A stretch of DNA of 64,000 nucleotides from Thiogranum sp. Lineage in GTDB: Bacteria > Pseudomonadota > Gammaproteobacteria > DSM-19610. The translations under genes and the position numbers were made by a program. Of this stretch, positions 41,183-49,437 are shown in pieces. Location: contig JAJDOI010000063.1 of NCBI GenBank assembly GCA_022340245.1, forward strand, positions 1 to 64,000. Reading direction: 5' to 3'. The notes below the pieces were generated by a model. The model did no database searches. It saw only the letters and a program-made list of their open reading frames with translations, and was not told the origin of the DNA. Each line of letters begins with the position of its first letter. Position 1 is the first letter of the stretch.

Positions 41183-41884
41183 ATGGTTAAGAAGATCGAA
41201 CAGAAAATTGTCGGCTACGAGGTCGTCCGGGACAGTCAGCCGGATAAGGCCAAGGCGGCGCCTGTTGAGGAGCCGCACGAAGACAAGGTCGTGCAGCTGC
41301 ACGAAAAGCTCGAACGGCCGGAAATGTTGTTGGGGTCCACCTACAAGGTTAAAACCCCGTTGTCCGAACACGCCCTGTATATCACCATTAACGACGTGGT
41401 GCTGAATCCGGGCACGAAACACGAGTTGCGCCGGCCTTTCGAGATTTTTATCAACTCGAAGAATATGGACCACTTCCAGTGGATTGTCGCCCTGACGAGG
41501 ATTGTCTCGGCGGTGTTCCGCAAGGGTGGCGACGTCACTTTCCTTGTCGAAGAGTTGCGCTCGGTATTCGACCCGCGTGGTGGCTATTTCAAGAAAGGCG
41601 GCAGGTACATGCCTTCGCTGGTGGCCGAGATCGGCGATGCCATCGAGTGTCACCTGCGCATGATCGGCATGTTGAAGGATGACGGGCTGGATGAACACCA
41701 GAAGAAACTGGTCGCTGAAAAGCGCGCCCAGTTCGAAAGCGCCATGCAGGCGGGCAAGCCGGAGCCGGCGAGCGGCGATTTTCCCGAAGGCGCCCAGTTG
41801 TGCATCAAGTGCAACACCAAGGCGGCGATCAAAATGGATGGTTGCCTGACGTGCCTGAATTGTGGCGAGTCGAAGTGCGGATGA
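41183..41884 (+). CDS. nrdJb: Class II ribonucleotide reductase small component NrdJb (TSCPD-like region, C-terminal Cys-rich motif)
   Basis: GSTYKVKTPLSEHALYITINDVVLNPGTKHELRRPFEIFINSKNMDHFQWIVALTRIVSAVFRKGGDVTFLVEELRSVFDPRGGYFKKGGRYMPSLVAEIGDAIECHL...LCIKCNTKAAIKMDGCLTCLNCGESKCG; adjacent to nrdJa. Confidence 0.88.
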   Translation: MVKKIEQKIVGYEVVRDSQPDKAKAAPVEEPHEDKVVQLHEKLERPEMLLGSTYKVKTPLSEHALYITINDVVLNPGTKHELRRPFEIFINSKNMDHFQWIVALTRIVSAVFRKGGDVTFLVEELRSVFDPRGGYFKKGGRYMPSLVAEIGDAIECHLRMIGMLKDDGLDEHQKKLVAEKRAQFESAMQAGKPEPASGDFPEGAQLCIKCNTKAAIKMDGCLTCLNCGESKCG

Positions 41885-42159
41885 ATCTGGTTCACAACAA
41901 ACTGCAGAGAAGAAACATGCTGGCACATCAACCCATGCCCGGGTACTGGTATACCAATGTCGTCGGTCAGTTGCAGCAGGTCCGGGTGGTATTGCATGCC
42001 GGGCGACGACAAAAACTCGTTGTACTGGAAAACATCAGCGGTAAACGCCAAACGGTGGATCTGGATGGCTGGTACCGGCTTGATCTCACCCTGCATTCGC
42101 CGGGTGTGGAATGCCGGCGCCGCCGGCGCCGGGACGATTCGACCCAGGGACTGTTCTGA
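41881..42159 (+). CDS. Small hypothetical protein (92 aa), coupled to nrdJb by ATGA overlap
   Basis: ORF MNLVHNKLQRRNMLAHQPMPGYWYTNVVGQLQQVRVVLHAGRRQKLVVLENISGKRQTVDLDGWYRLDLTLH...; start overlaps the nrdJb stop codon. Confidence 0.5.
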   Translation: MNLVHNKLQRRNMLAHQPMPGYWYTNVVGQLQQVRVVLHAGRRQKLVVLENISGKRQTVDLDGWYRLDLTLHSPGVECRRRRRRDDSTQGLF

Positions 42160-42202
42160 GCCAGAGTCGCGCAAAAGACGGTCTACCCGCGACAGTTGTA
42201 GC

Positions 42203-42817
42203 GTGACACAGGACTATATCGCCGGTCCCGCAGGCGCTCTCCAGCTCGTGCCGGAGCTGCCTGCGGGACCGCCCCGGGCGGTGGCCGTGATCTGTCATCC
42301 CCACCCGCTGCATGGCGGGACTCTCAACAACAAGGTTGTCCACCAGCTGGCGCTGAGCTTTCGCGAGCTGGGCGCTGTCAGCGTGCGCTTCAACTTTCGC
42401 GGTGTCGGCGAAAGTCAGGGCGACTTCGATGAGGGGCGCGGTGAGCAGCAGGATCTGTCTGCCGTGGTGGGCTGGGCAAGAGACCGCTGGCCTGATCTGC
42501 CGCTGTGGCTCGGGGGATTTTCTTTTGGCGCGATGGTCGCCATTCGGGCGGCGGAGGTGTTGCGTCCGCAGCGACTGGTGACCGTTGCGCCGGCGGTGAA
42601 CCACTTCGCCGCGGGGCCTTTTGAAGCCCCCGCCACGGACTGGCTGGTCATTCACGGAGGTGCGGATGAAATCGTACCCGTCGCTGACGTCCGCGCTCTG
42701 GCCGAAACAAGTCCACAATCACCGCATTTGGTCGTGCTCGACGGTGCCGGTCATTTCTTCCACGGCAGGCTGAACGATCTGAAGCGGTCGATCCTCGATT
42801 ATTTCCCTGTCAGCTAA
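42203..42817 (+). CDS. Alpha/beta hydrolase (COG2945-like)
   Basis: AVAVICHPHPLHGGTLNNKVVHQLALSFRELGAVSVRFNFRGVGESQGDFDEGRGEQQDLSAVVGWARDRWPDLPLWLGGFSFGAMVAIRAA...DGAGHFFHGRL; GTG start. Confidence 0.88.
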   Translation: MTQDYIAGPAGALQLVPELPAGPPRAVAVICHPHPLHGGTLNNKVVHQLALSFRELGAVSVRFNFRGVGESQGDFDEGRGEQQDLSAVVGWARDRWPDLPLWLGGFSFGAMVAIRAAEVLRPQRLVTVAPAVNHFAAGPFEAPATDWLVIHGGADEIVPVADVRALAETSPQSPHLVVLDGAGHFFHGRLNDLKRSILDYFPVS

Positions 42818-42999
42818 TGCCGTTTCATGGTCTCGGCAAACCGAAATACCTCGGTCGCGGAACTGAATGTTTTGGAAATCATCCGATCATTGATGGAGCA
42901 GGCCCAGTACGCGGGTAAGACCCCACCTTTAAAAATCGGGTTGGCAGTGACCGACTGGCCATTAATCTTTTTCTCTACTTTGGCATTCATAGCGGGCAT
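42814..42999 (-). CDS. Putative small protein (61 aa), function unknown
   Basis: ORF MPAMNAKVEKKINGQSVTANPIFKGGVLPAYWACSINDRMISKTFSSATEVFRFAETMKRH with an AGGA-like ribosome-binding site a few nt upstream; AT-richer neighbourhood; not antisense to a recognised gene. Confidence 0.4.
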   Translation of the reverse strand: MPAMNAKVEKKINGQSVTANPIFKGGVLPAYWACSINDRMISKTFSSATEVFRFAETMKRH

Positions 43000-43505
43000 A
43001 CCATTCCTGTTTTATAAAAGCTTCGGAGCAAGCGTTGTGCCATTTGCGCTAAGCTGTTGATTAATAAGATACCAAAACGGCGCATTTTATTCCCTCACAA
43101 CCAATATCATTTAATTTGTAAAAATAACCGACATGGCCAAACATCGCCGCATGACGAAATACCTTTAACAATCAGCAGGGGAAAGGTGCCTTTCCGGCGC
43201 CGGGCGCTGGAGGGGCCCGGGATTAAATAGTTCGACAGCTATATAACCAGATGCTTATGCTTTGGTCAAGCGGGCGTGTCGAGTGACCACTGGGCAGTTT
43301 TGTCCGATTGACGGCACTGCGCGGCCAGGCCCGGCAGAAAAGTCTGCTTGTGCCGCTTGTGAAACGCTGCAGGGATTGCCGGCGCCAGCGGCGCTGCTAT
43401 AGAAGGATCCGCGGTGGCTGCGGCACCTGGCTGTGCACTGTAGAGGACGGCAGGTCGCGGAACAGGCATAATATGGACTTCGCCCACTGGGCGGCAAATA
43501 TTTCA

Positions 43506-45281
43506 ATGTATCGAAAACACTTCGGACTAACAGGGCGGCCGTTTTCCATTGCGCCCGACCCGCGCTTCCTTTACATGAGCCGTCAGCATCGCGAGGCGCT
43601 GGCGCATTTGCTCTATGGCGTGGGCGAAGGCGGTGGCTTCGTCCAGCTGACGGGCGAGGTGGGTACCGGCAAGACGACCATTTGTCGTTGTCTGCTGGAG
43701 CAACTGCCCGAGCACGTCGATATGGCGTTGATCCTCAACCCGCGTGTCAACGCCCAGGAACTGCTCGCGAGCCTCTGTGACGAGCTGCACATTACCTATG
43801 CGAGGGACACGACCAGCATCAAGGTGCTGACGGACGTGCTCAGCGCCTACCTGCTCGACAGTCACGCGCGGGGACGGCGAACGGTCCTGATGATCGACGA
43901 AGCGCAGAATCTCAGCGCCGATGCCCTCGAGCAGGTGAGGCTGTTGACCAACCTGGAAACCACCCGGGAAAAACTCCTGCAGATCATCCTGGTGGGGCAG
44001 CCGGAACTGCGTTCGCTGCTGGCGCGCGACGAACTGCGGCAGCTCTCGCAGCGCATTACCGCCCGCTACCACCTGGAACCGATCAGTCGCGAAGAGACGG
44101 CTGCGTATATCCGTCACCGTCTGCAGGTCTGCGGTGCCGGTGAGCCGATCTTCACCGACAGTGCCATCGACCTGGTCCACAGGCTTTCCACGGGTGTGCC
44201 GCGTTTGATCAACGTGCTGTGCGACCGTGCGATGCTGGGTGCGTTCGTCGAAGGCAAGCGCCGGATCGAAGTGCCGATTGTGCGCAAGGCTGCCGGCGAG
44301 GTACTGCCTGAAGAAGGTCTGGACGCGCCCGGGAAGCATGGCTGGCGGTGGGCTGCAATCAGCGCTGTCGTTGCGGTTCTGGGACTGGCCGCCTACCTGC
44401 TGATGGAGCGCTACCCCGTGGTATCGCCGATCGCCCTCGTCAGTACCGCCCCGCCGTCACAAGCGCCGCTGCCTGCCCCGAACCCTGCCGCCGAAGCTGC
44501 GCCCGAAGCTGCGCCCGAAGCCGTTCTGCCGTCGACACTCTCCCTCCCGCCAGTCGCGAACCCGCCCGGCGAAGTCACCGCCGAAGTTTCGGAGATCGAC
44601 GTGTCGCCACCGGCGCCCGCCGAGCCGACACCTGCAGTGCAGCCGGCAATGGCCAGCGAGCTCGAACGGGCCCTGTCCCGTGCAGGTCCCGACGCCGCAA
44701 GCAATGCCTGGGCGGGGCTCTATCGTCTCTGGGGTGTTAAGGCCGATGTCCAGGGTGACGAGCAGGCGTGTGCACAGGCGCCGGCGGTCGGTCTGCGCTG
44801 TCTGCGGGGTGGTGGTAGTTGGACTGTGCTGACACAGCTGGACCGGCCCGCGGTGCTGTTGCTGGTCGCCGGCGACGGTCGGCGGATCCCGGTATTGTTA
44901 CAGGAGTTGCTCGGCCCGGAAGTCAGAGTCCAGGTCGACGGCAAGGAGATGCAGGTGCCGGTCGATGAGTTGAAACAAGACTGGCTCGGCCATTACCGGG
45001 TGCTGTGGAAAACGCCGCCCAAGGGCAGCGCCCTGCTGCGGCTCGGGGATCAGAGCAGCGATGTTGCCTGGTTGCGGCAACAACTGCAGCAGTCTACCGG
45101 GCTGACGTCGATTGCGCCGGACGCTACCCGATTCGATGCGGGCCTCGAAGAACTGGTGCGCACTTTCCAGCGTGACAACGCACTCAATGCTGATGGTGTG
45201 GCCGGTCCGCGGACGCTGATCCACCTGAACAATGAACAACGGCGGCCATCGGTGCCGCGACTTGGCATGGTCAACGGGTAA
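43506..45281 (+). CDS. gspA: GspA/ExeA-like AAA ATPase with C-terminal peptidoglycan-binding region
   Basis: MYRKHFGLTGRPFSIAPDPRFLYMSRQHREALAHLLYGVGEGGGFVQLTGEVGTGKTTICRCLLEQL...LMIDEAQNLSADALEQVRLLTNLET; C-term LEELVRTFQRDNALNADGVAGPRTLIHLN. Confidence 0.93.
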   Translation: MYRKHFGLTGRPFSIAPDPRFLYMSRQHREALAHLLYGVGEGGGFVQLTGEVGTGKTTICRCLLEQLPEHVDMALILNPRVNAQELLASLCDELHITYARDTTSIKVLTDVLSAYLLDSHARGRRTVLMIDEAQNLSADALEQVRLLTNLETTREKLLQIILVGQPELRSLLARDELRQLSQRITARYHLEPISREETAAYIRHRLQVCGAGEPIFTDSAIDLVHRLSTGVPRLINVLCDRAMLGAFVEGKRRIEVPIVRKAAGEVLPEEGLDAPGKHGWRWAAISAVVAVLGLAAYLLMERYPVVSPIALVSTAPPSQAPLPAPNPAAEAAPEAAPEAVLPSTLSLPPVANPPGEVTAEVSEIDVSPPAPAEPTPAVQPAMASELERALSRAGPDAASNAWAGLYRLWGVKADVQGDEQACAQAPAVGLRCLRGGGSWTVLTQLDRPAVLLLVAGDGRRIPVLLQELLGPEVRVQVDGKEMQVPVDELKQDWLGHYRVLWKTPPKGSALLRLGDQSSDVAWLRQQLQQSTGLTSIAPDATRFDAGLEELVRTFQRDNALNADGVAGPRTLIHLNNEQRRPSVPRLGMVNG

Positions 45282-45293
45282 ACGGTAGCAGCT

Positions 45294-46025
45294 ATGTCCT
45301 ATATACTCGATGCACTGAAGAAGGCCGAACACGAGCGGGAAATCGGTCGGGTACCAGGTATCGGCAGCGAACACGAACAGGCGCTGGTCGCCGGATCGCG
45401 GCCCTGGATGTGGTTGCTGCTGGGCGTATTGCTGATCAATGCGGTGTTGCTCGTGTTCGCCCTGTGGCCGAAGTCACCGCAACTCCGCCAGGTTTCGGTT
45501 CCGCCGCCGAGCGGCCCTGCTGCGTCGGTCCCGGTCGCACCGGCGAAGCTTGCGGGTTCCCCGGTCAGTGCCGGGCCCGTCCTGCACGAACCGCGACAAC
45601 CGCTGCAGCGCGTGCCCCCGGCAGGCACGACCGTCAGTCGGCCGGCACCCGAGACACTGCGCCCGCTGCCGCCGGTTGCGGCAGCCGACCGGCCCTCGGA
45701 AGAAGAAGACGCGGCTGCCGACGCCAGCGCGACGCCGATGGAGGTCCTGCCGCAGGCATCGGTGGCGCCAGCGCCAGCGAGCAGCGATAACAATCTTCCC
45801 GTCTGGCCGGAGATCTCCGCCCAGTTGCTTGGAGAAATAAACAGTAGCCTGCACCTGGACGTGCATGTCTACAGTGAGACCCTGCGGGAGCGGTTCGTTC
45901 TGATAAATATGCGCAATTATCACGAAGGGGAACGTCTACAGGAAGGTCCGGTAGTGGACGCAATAACACCTGATGGTGTGATTTTGTCATTCCGAGGCCA
46001 GCGTTTCAGGATGCAGGCCAAATAA
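45294..46025 (+). CDS. gspB: GspB-like general secretion pathway protein
   Basis: MSYILDALKKAEHEREIGRVPGI, TM, Pro-rich linker, C-term LHLDVHVYSETLRERFVLINMRNYHEGERLQEGPVVDAITPDGVILSFRGQRFRM. Confidence 0.92.
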   Translation: MSYILDALKKAEHEREIGRVPGIGSEHEQALVAGSRPWMWLLLGVLLINAVLLVFALWPKSPQLRQVSVPPPSGPAASVPVAPAKLAGSPVSAGPVLHEPRQPLQRVPPAGTTVSRPAPETLRPLPPVAAADRPSEEEDAAADASATPMEVLPQASVAPAPASSDNNLPVWPEISAQLLGEINSSLHLDVHVYSETLRERFVLINMRNYHEGERLQEGPVVDAITPDGVILSFRGQRFRMQAK

Positions 46026-46043
46026 ACAACAGGTTAGGGCGTT

Positions 46044-47657
46044 TTGATGCTGAAATTGAAAGCTATTGCAGGTGTGGCGTTTTGCCTCTCTGCTGTGTTA
46101 TCCACCGGCGCTGCCCTCGCAGACAAGGCATCCGCCCGCTCGCGTACCGGTCAGCTGATCATTCAATTGAGTGACGACGGTGTGCGGCGTATCCAGTCGG
46201 TCGGCTCCGGACAGGCGGTTCCCGCTGTCCGGCTGCCAGATGGTCGCGAAATGCAATTTGTCCGCCGCTATGGCAGTGATTCCATCGTGGTGGAGCTGCC
46301 CGAGGAAATCAGTCTCGGTGCCGCGCGGGACATCGCCGCCCAACTGGCCGCGCAGCCGGGTATCCTGGCAGCGGAGCCCGACAAGCGATTCACTCCGGCA
46401 CTGATACCAACTGACCCGGAATACCTGCCGGACGCTGTTGATCCCTTGAATGATCCGGGGCAGTGGCATTTGTTCGAAGATACTGCCGGTATCCGTATGC
46501 AGGATGCCTGGGACCTATCGACGGGCTCTTCCAGCATCGTCGTTGCCGTGGTGGATACAGGTATTATTCCCCATCGCGATCTGGATTTCGCTGGTGGTCG
46601 TATATTGCCCGGCTATGACTTCATAACAGACCCGGTTACTGCGAACGACGGGGATGGGCGTGACAACGACCCGACGGACCCCGGGGACTGGGCCGATCCC
46701 GCTGATAGCTGCTATACCGGCAACCCGGACGAAGATCGCAGCTCCTGGCACGGGCTGTCGATTGCAGGCGTGATTGCGGCGACGTCGAACAATAGCACTG
46801 ATATCGCCGGTATCGATTTCAACGCCCGGTTGTTGCCCATCCGGGTACTTGGCAAATGCGGCGGTAGTCTGTCCGATGTCGCCGACGCTATACGCTGGGC
46901 GGTCGGGTTGTCCGTGCAAGGGGTGGCGCAAATGAACCAGAACCCGGCGAACGTTATCAATCTCAGCCTTACCGGAGACGGGGCGTGTTCGCCCCAGGAG
47001 CAGGCGGCTATTGATGCAGCCGTGACTGCTGGCGCCGTCGTGGTTGTGGCCGCCGGCAACGAAGGTGGTGACGTTGCCAATGTCAGCCCTGCCAACTGTA
47101 ACAACGTGATCGTGGCAGGCGCCATTGCCAGGGACGGGAGTCTGGCCGGCTATGCCAATGTCGGTTCCAATGTCGATCTGGTGGCGCCTGGTGGTGATAG
47201 TCCAGTGCCTAACGATCTGAGCAATCCGCTGAACAACGGTATCAAGACATTGTCCAATTTTGGCGCAACCGTGGCCGATACAAGCGTAACCGGCGATGCC
47301 CTGGCCGTTATTCAGGGCACCAGCTTCAGCGCTGCCCAGGTGTCTGCGGTGGCCTCGCTGATGTTTGCCGTGAACCCCGCTCTCACCCCCGGCCTGCTGG
47401 AGAATGTGCTCAAGGGCAGCACACGGGCTTTCCCGGATGGCAGTTGCAATACCAGCCTGTGCGGTACGGGTGTGCTGGATGCCAGCGCCGCGCTGGCCGG
47501 CGCGGCGGATCCGACCTCTGTCGTGGGAATAAGCGCCAACACCAGCGGTGGTGGTGGCTGTACGCTGTCCGCGGCGCCGCGGGCCTTTGATCCGTTGTTG
47601 TGGCTGCTGGCAGCCATCGCGGGCTGTGTCCCGGCGCGTCGCCGCTTTCGGTGCTGA
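46044..47657 (+). CDS. S8 (subtilisin-like) secreted serine peptidase with C-terminal sorting signal
   Basis: Signal peptide; catalytic motifs VAVVDTGII, SWHGLSIAGVIAA, GTSFSAAQVSA; C-term SGGGGCTLSAAPRAFDPLLWLLAAIAGCVPARRRFRC. Confidence 0.92.
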   Translation: MMLKLKAIAGVAFCLSAVLSTGAALADKASARSRTGQLIIQLSDDGVRRIQSVGSGQAVPAVRLPDGREMQFVRRYGSDSIVVELPEEISLGAARDIAAQLAAQPGILAAEPDKRFTPALIPTDPEYLPDAVDPLNDPGQWHLFEDTAGIRMQDAWDLSTGSSSIVVAVVDTGIIPHRDLDFAGGRILPGYDFITDPVTANDGDGRDNDPTDPGDWADPADSCYTGNPDEDRSSWHGLSIAGVIAATSNNSTDIAGIDFNARLLPIRVLGKCGGSLSDVADAIRWAVGLSVQGVAQMNQNPANVINLSLTGDGACSPQEQAAIDAAVTAGAVVVVAAGNEGGDVANVSPANCNNVIVAGAIARDGSLAGYANVGSNVDLVAPGGDSPVPNDLSNPLNNGIKTLSNFGATVADTSVTGDALAVIQGTSFSAAQVSAVASLMFAVNPALTPGLLENVLKGSTRAFPDGSCNTSLCGTGVLDASAALAGAADPTSVVGISANTSGGGGCTLSAAPRAFDPLLWLLAAIAGCVPARRRFRC

Positions 47658-47666
47658 TCTCTCATC

Positions 47667-48122
47667 GTGTTACACGCCATTCAGAAGTTCTTTCGCGGGA
47701 AAATCGGTGTCGATAGTAAGTCTGGGCCAGACGAGCACGGATTGCATCTCGCCACCGCGGCGCTGCTGTTCGAAATGTTGCGCGCGGACAATGACGAGCA
47801 CCCGATAGAGCGGCGGACGCTGGAAAAGGCATTGCAGACACAGTTCGATCTTGGCAAGGCCGAAACGCATGAGCTGGCCGCTCTGGCGGATCGCGAGGCC
47901 GCCGAGTCTACATCCCTGTACCAGTTTACGGGCCTGATCAATGAGCATTTTGCACCGGAACAAAAGCTGCAGGTGGTGGAAATGCTGTGGCAGGTGGCCT
48001 TTGCAGACGGTCATCTGGATCCGTACGAGGAAGCGTTGGTGCGCAAAATCGCGGATCTGATCTACGTGCCGCACCGAGATTTTATTCAATCCAAGCACCG
48101 CGTGATGCAGGCGCTGAAATAA
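47667..48122 (+). CDS. TerB-family protein
   Basis: LATAALLFEMLRADNDEHPIERRTLEKAL...VVEMLWQVAFADGHLDPYEEALVRKIADLIYVPHRDFIQSKHR; GTG start. Confidence 0.85.
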   Translation: MLHAIQKFFRGKIGVDSKSGPDEHGLHLATAALLFEMLRADNDEHPIERRTLEKALQTQFDLGKAETHELAALADREAAESTSLYQFTGLINEHFAPEQKLQVVEMLWQVAFADGHLDPYEEALVRKIADLIYVPHRDFIQSKHRVMQALK

Positions 48123-48147
48123 AAAAGGCAGCCGATCAGGCTGCCTT
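48121..48147 (-). terminator. Intrinsic terminator between the convergent terB-like and HU-like genes
   Basis: GGCAGCC-gatca-GGCTGCC with a T6 tract on the minus strand and a weak TTT on the plus strand. Confidence 0.85.
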
Positions 48148-48234
48148 TAGCGTGGTGAAATCGTTTTTTTGCTCTTTGGCATTCCGTTCCAGGAGATCAC
48201 ACCTTCCCGGTGCCGCTGTCAGGCGAATGCCTGA

Positions 48235-48600
48235 TTAAACCATATCTTTCAACGCCTTCAGTGGCAGCACCTTGACCACATTGCGGGCCGGTTTTGCCTT
48301 GAATGTCATGGCTTCACCGGTAAAGGGATTGACGCCCTTGCGTGCCTTGGTGGCGGGTTTACGCACAACCTTGATCTTCATCAGGCCCGGCACGGTGTAC
48401 ACGCCAGGACCGGTACGGCGCAAATCGCGCTTGATCAGGCCACTGAGGGATTCGAACACGGCACCAACATCTTTCTTGGTGAGTCCGGTTTTCTCTGCGA
48501 TAAAGGTGTAGGTTTCGGCTTTGGTGGTGGGCTTCTTAACCGCCTTGGAAGCGACCTTCTTTTTGGCGGTTTTCTTGGCAGTCTTTTTCTTTACGGCCAT
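48235..48600 (-). CDS. HU-family DNA-binding protein with lysine/alanine-rich N-terminal (histone H1-like) extension
   Basis: MAVKKKTAKKTAKKKVASKAVKKPTTKAETYTFIAEKTGLTKKDVGAVFESLSGLIKRDLRRTGPGVYTVPGLMKIKVVRKPATKARKGVNPFTGEAMTFKAKPARNVVKVLPLKALKDMV. Confidence 0.88.
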   Translation of the reverse strand: MAVKKKTAKKTAKKKVASKAVKKPTTKAETYTFIAEKTGLTKKDVGAVFESLSGLIKRDLRRTGPGVYTVPGLMKIKVVRKPATKARKGVNPFTGEAMTFKAKPARNVVKVLPLKALKDMV

Positions 48601-48765
48601 TCAATGAGCTCCTTTCATGTTGTTTACTGAGACTGTGACCGCGCAAAGATAGCACAAAGAAAAAAAAGTAAAAGCTATTTTTTAATTTTCCGCTTCTATA
48701 TTAGTCTGAAATGATGTCTGACGCGCGCAGATACTGTAAAACACGGTGCCGGACGCGATAGACGC

Positions 48766-49215
48766 TCAGTGCAGCCGACGCTTGCCCTGGACTGCGACAG
48801 CTTGTTCGTCCCGTTGTTCGGGCTCGTCGTTCGGTGATGGTGAGGCGTGATGCAGCACCATGCGCCAGTTGCCGTCGATGAGTTGATAGATATTGGTGGC
48901 GATAACCGGAGCATGCGACTCGCTCCTGCCCGGGATACTGAGGTGTTCATACAGCACGTGTACCGCCAGCAGGGCATCCTGGGTGCGGTGTATGTCGGAG
49001 CGCCTGATCTTTACATGCAGTCCGCTGCTGAAAATCTGCTGCCAGCTGTTTTCAACCGCATCGCGACCCTGTATGCGGTCCGACATCGGGTGTATGCACT
49101 CGATAGACTCGCTGTCGGCCCAGACGCTCATCATTGCGGATAGATTGGATGTCTCGAAAGCGTCGTAAAACGCCAGTTCGGCCTCTTCCGGTGTGGCATG
49201 CCCAGCTTTGGTCAT
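48766..49215 (-). CDS. SnoaL-like / NTF2-fold family protein
   Basis: TPEEAELAFYDAFETSNLSAMMSVWADSESIECIHPMSDRIQGRDAVENSWQQIFSSG...ATNIYQLIDGNWRMVLHHASP. Confidence 0.85.
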   Translation of the reverse strand: MTKAGHATPEEAELAFYDAFETSNLSAMMSVWADSESIECIHPMSDRIQGRDAVENSWQQIFSSGLHVKIRRSDIHRTQDALLAVHVLYEHLSIPGRSESHAPVIATNIYQLIDGNWRMVLHHASPSPNDEPEQRDEQAVAVQGKRRLH

Positions 49216-49437
49216 CGTCTGCGGCCCGAGTGAATGCGGGCGTTATGGTACCAGTCCGGGAGTGCGGTGCAACGGCGTTTTTTTGTGCGCCAGTTCACGG
49301 ATCCAGCGCGCTGCCTGACGCTAACTTTTCGTTGTTTTCGGCCGATACCGGACATACGTGGCCGATGCCGCGCGGTGGCCGTATTGGATTTTTTAAACCA
49401 GCACTTCAACAGCTAGCAGCGGACGGACTGACACAGC

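Noticed and set aside
44495-44525. Short in-frame repeat (PEAAPEAAPEA) in the gspA linker
   Set aside because: Common Pro/Ala linker expansion; three units only and no functional implication
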